NCBI RefSeq assembly: GCF_000485595.1
Contig: NW_014577881.1
Span: 2,773-66,772 of the forward strand
Reading direction: 5' to 3'
DNA length: 64,000 nucleotides
Source of the DNA: Priapulus caudatus
Taxonomy: Eukaryota; Priapulida; Priapulimorpha; Priapulimorphida; Priapulidae
Part shown: positions 46,251-56,559 of the stretch, one piece after another
How positions within the stretch are numbered: position 1 is the first letter of the stretch
Layout of the letters: each line of letters starts with the position of its first letter
The notes under the pieces: model-generated
Told to the model about the DNA's origin: nothing
Database searches by the model: none
What the model saw: only the letters and a program-made list of their open reading frames with translations
Position numbers and translations under genes: made by a program

Positions 46251-46685
46251 GATGTGACCCCCGGGCCCCCACTCCGAGGTCGGAGAGACCGCATGCGCGT
46301 TCCCAAAATCTCCGGTAAAGGGGTATTTTTCGCGCGACAAAATCCGGCCCAAGAATTGTAAAAAAGGGGGTGTATTTGACTTTTCACCCGGAGATTTCTT
46401 TAAAAAGGGGGTGTTTTTCCTCTCTTCTTTTCATCTGAATATCATAGAAAACTTTATCAAATCCGGGATCAACATTCTCGAAATTCTGCTAGTTTTGAAA
46501 AGCTTGCATTCAGGATTATTTCGGATTTAGGGGGGTCTCCAAGGCAGGAAAACCCCGCAAAAAGCCCGCGAAAGGGGGGTTCAGAAATTTTGGCAGTTCT
46601 GAGATAGGGGGGTGCTTTCAAAGGAAAGGAACGAGCATATGCGTATCCTAAATAAAACCGAGTGGGGGGCCCGGGATGTGACCCC
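46251..46685. mobile_element. TIR element just after the VPS13B stop
   Basis: 46263 onward (GGGCCCCCACTC...GCATGCGCGTTCC) is matched in inverse orientation by the sequence ending at 46673. GATGTGACCCC is present on both sides (46251 and 46675), a likely target-site duplication. It begins 42 bp after the VPS13B stop, so it lies in the 3' UTR, and contains an AATAAA at 46651-46656. Confidence 0.6.
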
Positions 46686-47164
46686 TTCGTTATGCATGCG
46701 GTGGATGTACATTCGCTGTCGACACTCAATTTTATTTGTAACGTTTCATACTGTGATTTTTGCATTAAAACAGGTTATGTGTTGGGTAAGAATCGTTGCA
46801 AGGTATAGTAAAATATATGGAGGTTCGATTTAAGTATCTCAATTTATGTGGGGTGAAAGGAACTAGGTTTTCAGCACCACAGCTAAAAAGAAAGGTTAAA
46901 ACATGACGGATTCTCTGGGAACCCTGATAGTTTAATCTATGCTCTAGATAATAATTCTCTCGGTACAATCGGATGGATATTCGGGCAACCAGTACGTGCG
47001 CTGGACGTGCACACGCATAGACACTTTCTGACAATAGTAGTTGTGAAAGAGTTTTTCTGTGATTTTCCTTCATGGGGAGTTATGAAAACTGCTGCATTGT
47101 TCAGACACGCTACTGCTATACAGTACAGTCGGTTAGGTCAGGAATCAAGGATACCATCAAAATC
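46686..47164. other. Intergenic, nothing recognised
   Basis: AT-rich sequence without conserved ORFs or clear repeats. Confidence 0.5.
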
Positions 47165-47560
47165 GTTCAAAATGTGAAAAAAGTGTGAAAATTGGTACAC
47201 TTGCATACTTTTGTATGCTCTTTGATTTAAAGACAGGACACACGCGATCCAACTACAACTTCGGCCGCCATCTTGAATTCAAAAATGGCCGCAATTATTT
47301 CTTAAAAAATAGCTATATCTCGGTTAATAATCTTCGTACAGACGTAATTTGGGTTACTATTTTATACAACAACGTGATGCATGTGATCCACCATTTCGGA
47401 TTCAAAATGGTCACCATCAAAATTACAAACTTAGCAATATTTCCGTTCACGGAAGATATAGAGACGTGAAAACGGGCGCAGATTAATAAGCTCTTTCATA
47501 TTAAAACAAGACACACAAGTTCCAATTATAATTACAGCGGCCATATTGAATTCAACATGG
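47165..47560 (+). repeat. Dispersed repeat with GGCCGCCATCTTGAATTC motif, copy 1
   Basis: Contains GGCCGCCATCTTGAATTC, the run AGCTATATCTCGGTTAATAA and GTTACTATTTTATACAACAA, all found in inverse orientation at 51985-52290. A related but weaker copy is at about 28700-28850 in a VPS13B intron. Confidence 0.75.
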
Positions 47561-47899
47561 CCGCCATCACATTTTACTCTGTACTTCAAAATGATCAATG
47601 ACATAGTATAACAGATACAAACAAACATGGTGAAAATGTTGAATTACCGGGTTTTCTCAGTATATAACAAACACAATGCCAAACTGGCAATCCCCAGTGT
47701 GAGAGAGAGATAATTCAAGACAACAAGTTGTAGTATACAGTACACAAGAACATGCATGGCAAGCTAAATAATACTATTGTTTAAGTTAAACAAATGTCTC
47801 GAAACTGCATTGTCCACAAGTTGTCGCAGATTGTCACTCAGTGCGGTAACATGTACCTGCACAAACACAAATATAGTACTTGTATGTACAGTATAGTAT

Positions 47900-48172
47900 C
47901 TGTTATGTGCGTGTGTTCTCGCGGGCGTATAGGTATCTGTTGTGTGCGTGCGTGCTCGCGCGCATTTATAGCTATCTGTTATGTGCGTGCGTGCGTTCTC
48001 GCGGGCGTATAGGTATCTGTTATGTGCGTGCGTGCTCGCACGCGTATATAGCTTTTGTTATGTGCGTGCGTGCGTTCTCGCGGGCGTATAGGTACCTGTT
48101 ATGTGCGTGCGTGCTCGCGCGCGTATATAGCTTTTGTTATGTGCGTGCGTTCTCACGGGCGTATAGGTACCC
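47900..48172 (+). repeat. Two-unit (dimeric) minisatellite
   Basis: Alternating units of about 38-42 bp: one with GTTCTCGCGGGCGTATAGGT, the other with GCTCGC(A/G)CGCGTATATAGC, both starting TTATGTGCGTGCGTGC. It runs into gap N48173-48182, so its length is unknown; a short CT tract follows the gap. Confidence 0.85.
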
Positions 48173-48182
48173 NNNNNNNNNN
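48173..48182. other. Assembly gap (10 N)
   Basis: Run of ten N between a minisatellite and a (CT)n tract. Confidence 1.
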
Positions 48183-48383
48183 CCTCCTCCTCCTCTCTCT
48201 CTCTCTCTCTCTCTTTCTCTATCATATTTCATTTAAAAAAACCTCCACCCATTATATTCATTACATAACATTTATCTATCCAATCTCTATCTCTATTTCA
48301 ACATAACGCAACACCATCCATCTAGTTCCCAGTAATTTAATCTTTTATAACGTATCATTTGCATTGTTACAAACATATATATA

Positions 48384-48462
48384 TATATCAGGAGTTAATA
48401 ATGACAAATTATTGACAATAATGACAATTTGTCATTATTAACTCCTGATATATATGTATTTG
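48384..48462. repeat. Hairpin element, TATCAGGAGT family
   Basis: TATCAGGAGTTAATAATGAC...AATT is followed after a 15-base spacer by its near-exact inverse, giving arms of about 25 bp. A related hairpin is at 57993-58105. Confidence 0.8.
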
Positions 48463-48659
48463 TATGAATTGTACTTGTATGGAATGTATGGATTTGTATA
48501 CATGTACTTGAATAGTATGTACTTGTATCTATGTATTTGTATGGAATGTATTTGTATGGATGAGTGGAGGGGAAAAAAACAAAAAAAGTGTTCACATGGA
48601 ATTACAAGCGCGTGTGTCAAACTATGTAGATACTAATATTTCTGGTGATTGTTTGTCTG

Positions 48660-49262
48660 TTCGTCTATATAGACTCTTTAAGGTTCGGCCAACGAAGCCA
48701 GATACAGCCTTTGTTATGAAGTAAAATATATTACACAATGGGAATTTCTAGAAGATTCCTATACATTACATCAACATCTAATAATACCTCACAATAGAAC
48801 CTTCTGGAAACTTGGAAATTCCATGTTTATGGTTAGCGAAAGTCTGCTGCCCGACGACAGGAAACTGCAGAGTAACGCACACAGCACCATGAAAGAGACC
48901 GCTCTCGACGTGCAGCTAGAGGAGCAGCTGAGATGGAGGAAGATCATCAAAGTCTAGCTCCAAGTAACCGGCACCACCTGGTAACCAGGAGAGCAACTGA
49001 AGAAGCTCCAGAGCAACGTTTGCAACACCTTGAGAAGGACCGCACTCAGCATGCAGCAAGCGAGCTGCAGAGACAGAGGAACAACATACATGTGCTTTGA
49101 CTACATAGAATCATGAATTTTTCAGCGTATTGTTTACCTCATATTTTGTTCCTCTGTTACGACTCCATCCTTGTAATTAATTGTGTATATATGTCAGAAT
49201 TTTCTGTATGAGTTGTTTTACTAGTTTTTTTCTCCTCAGGCAATGCCAGGTACCCCAGCTAG
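48660..49262 (+). mobile_element. Helitron-like relic
   Basis: The right end reads GGCAATGCC (49239-49247, a small hairpin) followed after 11 bases by CTAG at 49259-49262 and then T. Helitrons end in CTRR with a hairpin a few bases upstream and insert between A and T, so this fits. The body contains a decayed repeat-coding segment (next entry). The left end is not certain; the palindrome TCTATATAGA near 48664 is the best candidate. Confidence 0.6.
48852..49100 (+). pseudogene. Decayed STPR-type repeat coding segment
   Basis: One frame encodes Arg/Glu/Gln-rich repeats such as ATEEAPEQRLQHLEKDRTQH with a period of about 24 residues. This resembles STPR repeats found next to PIF1-type helicases in Helitron-borne genes. 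There is one internal stop (TAA at 48873-48875, apparently CAA>TAA) and no start, helicase or nuclease part. A relic, not a working gene. Confidence 0.5.
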
Positions 49263-50217
49263 TCAGAAATAAATGTGTAAGTTCTCTTGCCTGTCATTAT
49301 GTGATACACACATGACCCTTATTGCTAAGAATACTTCCTCTTATATAAATGAATGTATGATATGGGTTTATGATTGGTTTCGTGGTACTGGAAGAGAGAC
49401 CTTCTACAAGACGAGAGTTTGAGAATGTTCGTAAAACCATGTGCACGTCGGTACTGACTCCAATATTCCCTGCTGCCAATAAAAACAGTACTGGCACTAC
49501 TGCAGTGCTCATCTGGTCTGTAAGCATGCTGTATGACTAGGCAGCCGGGCCGGGTTGCATTACACACGTGTGTAGTCGTATGTACTTGCACACGAACGAA
49601 GAATTGAGAGTCTTTTGTGTTGAGAGCAGCTATAGCAGAGAGCAGGTTTCACCTATCCCAGGGTGAACTCGAACTTCCACGAATGTTTATGATGCTGGCA
49701 CTTCTAGTTCTCTGGTTAATTGCCAGACTTGAAGAAAGCGTCAATCATTGCAGACTATTTTCACATTCTAGACGATTTCACGTTTGTAAAAAAGCAAGTA
49801 GGCAAATCTGATATCATTAATTATTCATATATACAAATCATGTTTATCTGCTACAATGCATGACGTTGTGAGGCATTTAGTAGCCAGTACCGGTACCTGA
49901 GTACTTTATATATATTTATGTGTTTTACCGATGTCTACTAAATTTTCATTTGATTATGTAGGGCTTAATTGTTCCATCTACAGGGATTGGTGCCATAAAT
50001 CTGTTTTCAAAATGTAGTGTTGATGCTAATGTTGTCTTATATTTTTTTCTTATACTGAATAGTTTGTGGATGAATAGCTACACTGTTTTTAACTCCATAC
50101 ATCAGAAAAGCGCTGGGTGAAACCGAACTGTAGAAGTGTAATGACATTCGAGGGCCATATGCTATACCCCTCCCCAGTGAGAGTCTGCTGACATGTAGCT
50201 GCCGTCTTGTGTTCCAG
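49263..50217. other. Intergenic, nothing recognised
   Basis: Short ORFs at 49617-49811 (+) and 49297-49591 (-) have no recognised motif. I looked for the N-terminal RUN-domain exon expected upstream of 50218 and did not find it. Confidence 0.4.
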
Positions 50218-50327
50218 TCTGCGACACGTGAGTAAAGGCTACTGGGTGATGTTGAAGGAATTCACACACAAGGAAGATTTGAGGATGATACTGAGTCTTC
50301 CTCACATAGCCACGGACATAGGGAGAG
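50218..50327 (+). CDS. Orphan RUN-domain exon, PLEKHM2 (SKIP)-like
   Basis: A 110-bp segment bounded by TTCCAG and GTAAGA, phase 2 in and 1 out, encoding KGYWVMLKEFTHKE then LSLPHIATDIGR. This matches the RUN-domain core (YWxxxxxFT...L.HVAT.LGR.RAW) and is closest, from memory of the family, to PLEKHM2/SKIP, an ARL8/kinesin-1 adaptor of lysosomes. No neighbouring exons of such a gene were recognised within the window on the same strand, so this is an internal exon of a gene with very long introns, a lone pseudo-exon, or a mis-joined fragment. No stop or frameshift within it. Confidence 0.5.
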
Positions 50328-50377
50328 GTAAGATGGTGCGAAATGCTAGTCTGTGAACATGTCTTAGTGAGGCACGA

Positions 50378-50542
50378 AGGGTCGTTGTCGTATAATTATG
50401 CATGGCGTATAATTGGTACCCGAGGTAACTATCTGATATGGTTAGGGTTAGGGTTAGGGTGTTAGGGTTAGGGTTAGGGAGTAGGCGTAGGCGACATACT
50501 CGCCGACACCTCGGGTACTACATATACGACAACGACCCCTTC
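50378..50542. mobile_element. Short TIR element (MITE) with interstitial telomeric repeats inside
   Basis: GAAGGGTCGTTGTCGTATA at the left is the inverse of TATACGACAACGACCCCTTC at the right (one base gap), with further inverse matching of GGTACCCGAGGT and ACCTCGGGTAC. Between the arms is (GGGTTA)n, about six copies with one irregular unit (50438-50480). No coding capacity. Confidence 0.8.
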
Positions 50543-50734
50543 AGCCTTAGTGAGCATGCAAGCTATAGGCCTCTACAAAATAATTTATCATTTACACTTG
50601 AAGTTAGGTGGTAATTTGTATTATCACTTTGAACAATATTATGTGTATATATAGTGAAGCTCTATTGTGTCTATGAAATATTTGATTTTTTTCAACACGT
50701 TTTACATGGATGATGGAGTCTTTGCCATACAGTT

Positions 50735-51988
50735 TTTAGCTCATCTGACATAGTCAGATGCAGCTTGTAGAATCGCATGAGCGTGCGTCCGTCCGTCCGT
50801 GTGTCTGTCCGTCCGTCCGTTCGTCCGTCCGTCCGTCCGTCCGTCAACAGTTGGGCACAAATCTAAACGGCTCGACGTCCGGTCACGATATTCGGGATGT
50901 GGGGGGGTAATCCGAAAACGAGTTGGGATGTCGAAGCTGGGGGTCAAAGGTCAAGAGGTGTAAAAGAAAGGGGAACATTCCCTCCTTAACTTAAAGTATA
51001 GGGAGGAAATGCAGAATTGCGGCACAAATCTAAACGGCTCGACCTTGGCTCGTGATAGTCGGTGTATAGCATCATGGGAGGAAAAGACATCACTGTGCCG
51101 AAATTGGAGGTCACAGGTCAAAGTTCAATGGGGCACAGGGCAGATTTTAAACATTTTTTTCTGACGGAGCGATTGAAAAACTTTTTTGTTTCAGCGGTGA
51201 CCTAGCATTTTTATGGCTTTATTGAAAGGACCATGAAATGTACTTTCTGCTGACATGCGAAGAGTAAGTGTCAGATAACCTTTTGACTCTCAAGAGGAGG
51301 GTTAAACATTGATTTGTTTCTCAACTGCGTTGGCGAGGTCCTGTGGTTGTGGAAAGCTCCAATTTTACAGTGAAATTCCACACATAACTCTTACTTGAAT
51401 AACGCTTACTTAGGAGATAATGAGATGACTTATATATGAGATTCTGTAGTGTACTGTACATTATGAATAGTTGGAATACAGTCACTAGAACTCAAATAAT
51501 TACCCAGCAGCGAGGCTGCGGATTTCCCAGACTGAATTTTCTCATCAAATTTTGGCACCAGTATAGATGCAAGTGTGTACGTTCTTGAGCTTATTCCATC
51601 CACTAATCACTGGCCTACCTTGTACTGAAATTAGTTTGCAGATATTTGCTATCGTATTGCTGTAAATTGTAATCTTGCATGAGCTGCTCTGGTTGTATCT
51701 AGCTCAATGGTTTTTTTAACGAGCCTAGATGTGCCTCGCAAGGGTTTAATGAATAAGGTAACTTGACACCATAGAACGCACGTTATCTATAGTAATAATA
51801 TGGTAATTATTCACTCCTGCTTTTTGCAATCGGCCCGCGATCTATCGGAATTTTATTACACTAGGTTGAAGTGTTGTTTTTTGGGGTTAGAAATGAACGT
51901 ATGTATAGGACGTCTTGCTATGCACAAATGAATTTATCAGCAGAACACCATCCACCAGATGAGCCCTGTCGCTCTGCGGCACTTGTTT
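50735..51988 (+). mobile_element. Interspersed element family, copy B
   Basis: Same left end and blocks as copy A (43475), with GTCCGTCC repeats near 50790-50845 and right end CAGATGAGCCCTGTCGCTCTGC at about 51958. Its right half differs from copy A. No ORF for a transposase. Confidence 0.75.
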
Positions 51989-52290
51989 AAGAAATGCCGG
52001 CGGCCATTTTTGAATTCAAGATGGCGGCCGAAAACGCCCTTGGATCACATGCATCACGTTGTTTTATGAAATAGTAACCCAAATTACGTCTGTCAGTCAA
52101 TTTTCAAGTCTGTACGAAGATTATTAACCGAGATACAGCTATTTTTTTAAGAAATGACGGCAGCCATTTTTGAATTCAAGATGGCGGCCGAAGTTGTAGT
52201 TGGATCGCGTGTGTCCTGTCATTAAATGAAAGAGCATACAAAAGTATGCAAGTGTACCAATTTTCATACTTTTTTTTTACAATTTGAACG
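51989..52290 (-). repeat. Dispersed repeat with GGCCGCCATCTTGAATTC motif, copy 2 (inverted)
   Basis: Inverse of 47165-47560, with the GGCGGCC/GAATTCAAGATGG motif occurring twice. It directly follows the right end of interspersed element copy B. Confidence 0.75.
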
Positions 52291-54227
52291 ATTTTTTTCT
52301 AATCTACTGTACTAATACAGAGTTCACTTCTGTGCCATTTCAGTGGAAGTCTATCGTTCGGCTATAAACGGAACAACGATTTGTTGCTGCTCTTATCGAA
52401 ATGCAGTAAGCCGCTTATGATTATCTCTAAATTATGATTTATTCACCGTGTGCCACTCTGCAGCATAAACCTGACAGTCAGGTATTGTTAGTCTGTGAAC
52501 GGATATAAGGAAACTAGGTTTCATCACTATGCACGTGTCAGGATTATCTGGCGGCTGGTTTATTCCACAAGACTCGGTCGGAAAAATTAGCCGATTCGTT
52601 CATCAAACAAGTTTCGGCAGGATACATCAAATGATTAGTTAGTTCCCTGTGCAACAGAGTAAACTGGACAATTAGTAGGCGGGTGATTAGCTATCCTTGC
52701 CCCCAGAGTCAGTGAAATCATGTTATTAGCTACTACCTCGTGGCTAGCCAAGCAAATTTTTCCATGTTTTGACATAATATAGTAAAACAAAATTAACAAT
52801 ATTTGTCAGTAATAACATTTTTTTATGTATAACGAATTATATATAACAAAACGTGCACTGGGTATTATTGTAATTACACATGAAAAAGTTGTGTTCATCG
52901 TCATGGGAGAAGAATGGCACCTTAAGTGATTGTAAATATCATCTTATCTATGCAAGTCCAAGAGCAGTAATTTTCACCCGAGCCTATCGCGGCCTCCGCA
53001 GACACTGCACCACCAATAAACTGCCTGACCCACACGTAATATACCCAAGCCGTGCTCACCACCGGTACCACCCATACGGTGCCACGCATAACCACTGACG
53101 TCATCTTCCTTATGATCCTGACTCCCGGTTGCAGTTCACAGCGTAGTCTCAAGTAGTATTTTATTATCAAGATTATATAAATTATATATATATGATAGGA
53201 TTTAATATATATCATTAAAATTATGCTGGTACAGTTAATTAATTTTACATCGTATATGACGGGATGTATTACATGTTAAATATTGAATTGTTACATGAAA
53301 TCGCGTGACAAATAAATTACATATATGTGCATAGCGGAATTTGTTTTTCGAATGTTATTCATACAAGCAACTATATGTCCAACAAGAGAATGATCATTGG
53401 ATGCTATCTTTCACATCTTTGAAGACGGTGATACATGAATACTTTGTATATATGTATTAATAGATACTATGTACCTAGTCTAGCTGACCTCGCGTTTAGG
53501 TCTATATGTTCAGCACCTTATACGAAGCTGTGTTAGGCAGTCTCATAGCGCATTTTGGAAACTACGGGTAGGTAACAAAAAGTTCAAATATAGATGAAAA
53601 ATATGTGAAATAGATGAAAAACGTGTGAATGAAAACAAGTGCCGCGGAGCGACAGCGCTCATCTAACGTCTACTGCGGTGACTCTGTGGTGGAGTGGTGG
53701 GATTCTAGTAAACCCTGTTAGTCCCAAATGTGTTCACATACACGCCGAAACAGTGGAATGCACAGGGATGGTATCAGGATCGTTCGTTGGGATCGTTATG
53801 AAAGTTGCCACGAGATGGTGCGTACGTTTAAGTGTCTTCAGATTAAAGATGGAAGCTCCCATCGTACGTAGTAGCAACAACTATTTGCAAGACAGAATAG
53901 GTAAGCACTCATCCATTTACCTACGCAAGCCTACAGGCTGCAATAGAGAGCTGCCACCTGTAACCAATTAACGCAGGCAAAAACTACACAGTACCAATAA
54001 CACATGCACTGGCAGTAGCCACTGGCAGTGACATACGTTACATGTAACATACTGACAGTACAGAATGCCATAGAAATTATACGATTTAAGGAGCATAAAC
54101 CTTCTTTAACCAAATTTAGCTTTTGAAATTTCACTGTGACATTGTAGCCTCATACATCCAGGCATGTATAGATTCTACTAGCAAACCCGGCAGTCAAATT
54201 CTTTCTAACAGACAGTCAACACATCCA
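52291..54227. other. Intergenic, nothing recognised
   Basis: ORFs at 52880-53098 (+), 52922-53215 (-) and 53639-53971 (+) carry no motif that I recognise. The first two overlap on opposite strands in a locally GC-rich patch. Confidence 0.4.
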
Positions 54228-54797
54228 TGTTTAACCCTCCTCTTGAGGGTCAAAAGGTTATCTGACACTTACTCTTCGCATGTCAGCAGAAAGTAGATTT
54301 CATGGTCCTTTCAATAATGCCATAAAAATGCTAGGTCACCGCTGAAACAAAAAAGTTTTTCAATCGCTCCGTCAGACCATGTCCTCAGAAAATGTCTAAA
54401 ATCTGCCCTGTGCCCATTGACCTTTGACCTGTGACCTCCAATTTCGGCACAGTGATGGCTTTTCCTACCATGATGCTATACACCAACTATCACGAGCCTA
54501 GGTCGACCCGTTTAGATTTGTGCCGCAATTCTGCATTTCCTCCCTATACCTTAAGTTAAGGAGTGAATGTTCCCCCTTCTTTTACACCTCTTGACCTTTG
54601 ACCTTTGACCCCCAGCTTCGACATCCCAACTCGTTTTGACGATCCCCCCCAATGTGCCGAATATCGTGACCGTACGTCGAGCGGTTAAGATTTGTGCCCA
54701 ACTGTTGACGGACGCACGCACGGACGGACGCACGCACGGACGGACGGACGATCATGCGATTCTACAAGCTGCACCTGACTACGTCAGATGAGCTAAA
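54228..54797 (-). mobile_element. Interspersed element family, copy C (truncated, inverted)
   Basis: Read on the minus strand it starts at 54797 with TTTTTAGCTCATCTGACG, then CGTCCGTCCGT, CAACAGTTGGGCACAAAT and so on to GAGGAGGGTTAAACATGG, corresponding to the left half of copies A and B. Confidence 0.75.
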
Positions 54798-56559
54798 AAG
54801 TCCTTTCGTCGCATCACGAAATTAACCGAATAGTGATTGTTGGGCCACATGTATTTACACGTATATAAGGCCATCTTTTAAAGCTGTTTATGACAGGTGA
54901 ACGTTAAGGAGAATCTGTTCAGGTTCTGGCGCGTAAAACTGCGAAAAATATCTCACGTGCACCTTACGTTTTCTGCCTCGATAGGCAGTTCTATTAACGA
55001 AAGTTATAAATGTACACAATATAACGCTTTCGCCGAGCGCAGCGTGCAATTAATGAAGCATGAATACCGCTGGCATAGCACTCACTGGATGCGTGCGCGA
55101 AACCTAGGAAATGTTTTTTTAATCTCTGAACTAGTTTGGTATAACCGTACGGGTACGAAGCTGATTTAATTTTAGTTAGGATTTTCCTGACTGCATTCAA
55201 GAGAGACGAGCAGGTGCATTGTGGTTGCTCATTCCTGCTGAATTGATACGCTATGTAATAGCTTTATATCGCAGCGACGTCTATAGCGGCAGATTAGTGG
55301 CTTGTGTAACTGCTAATCTTTGATGGGCGCACAATTTTCGCTTGATACGTACGATTTTGAATTACTCTGATAACAGTGTGCACAGCAAATGATGCTGTGT
55401 GAGCGGATGTAGCAGAACGCATCACATTAGGTATTAGTAAAGCTTTTACTTCTTTTTTTGATCATTAAATCAGTAATATATTTTTACCTTCACGCCGCCA
55501 CACATTTATAATGTTGTGGATGTTGGTGTATTCTTTACAAATAAAATAAAATTATTTTCAATTAGAAATATTGCTATGTTCGTATTCTGCTCTGAAGTTA
55601 TTAGCGATACCGAGGAACTGACTGCGTAACAGCATAACGTTTAACATCTCCACATCTTACATGCGCTGCCTGATATTAAATTTTTGTTTCGTTAGCGTTC
55701 CTAATATCAAATAAAACGGTCGGTTTTCCGTAAAATGCATATCGCGTACAATTAAATTGCCAGCTTTTATCATAAGTCTGGTTAGTCAATGCCATGGTGG
55801 ATTTAGGCTACCTTACTCAACCAACTAGAACCTCGTTTGGTTAAAGTGCGTGGGATCAGTTTCAATACAACTCATGTTTTAATTGCCTCTAAGGGAACAA
55901 ATTAGATACACAGATAGCGCGGCTTCCTTTGTCCGCATTATTAAAATCTCGTAGTTAGGGATAGAATGTTGTCTACAATAAAAAGCCACCGGCTATTTCT
56001 ATAATAAATATTTAAAGATGCGTCATTGCACAATGTCAGCAAGAAATTTCTCGAGTATTACTGCCAACGCTATTCGTCTCGAAAAACTGCATTTTATACT
56101 TTAAAGGGTGATATATATATATATATATCTATTATATATATAATATACGTATGCGTGTGCGTGCGTTCTTGCAAGCAAGCCTCAATAGGATTGGCCTACT
56201 GATTGCGATGGACAATTATTATATAACACACGCTCGCTCCATTTTCTATAGAAATATCAGTAGGCCGTAGCTGTATGGTTAAGCTGCCTGCCTCCTAGCG
56301 CGTCCGACGGCATCTTAGCTAAATCCCAAACAACCAAACGCCCACGCAATCTCTTCACCCCTACTTTGAGCTCCCTCGCATGTAACCGCTTCTGTGCGCG
56401 CGTTCCCTGATCGCTGCCATCGCGCGATGCGGTGCTAGCTACATTTCGGACTAAATGTCTAGACTAACGTATAACGTATATCGTCTAGACTAACGGTATA
56501 AGCTAATCGCAATAGCTGGGGGTGCATGGGCGAGCGGGGGTGAATCTGTCGTGCGGCGG
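54798..56559. other. Intergenic, little recognised
   Basis: No supported gene. An AT microsatellite lies at 56110-56145. A tRNA-like stretch (CTGTATGGTTAAGCTGCCTG at 56271-56290, with no good B box) is at about 56260-56330. The 90-codon ORF at 54897-55169 has no recognised motif. Confidence 0.4.

Noticed and set aside
52922-53215. Minus-strand ORF with hydrophobic stretches
   Set aside because: I considered the missing SLC20 N-terminal exon or another membrane protein, but it lacks the GANDVAN signature, lies downstream of the SLC20 stop, and overlaps an equally open plus-strand ORF.
54897-55169. 90-codon ORF
   Set aside because: No motif, unremarkable length for AT-rich intergenic DNA and no conserved neighbours.
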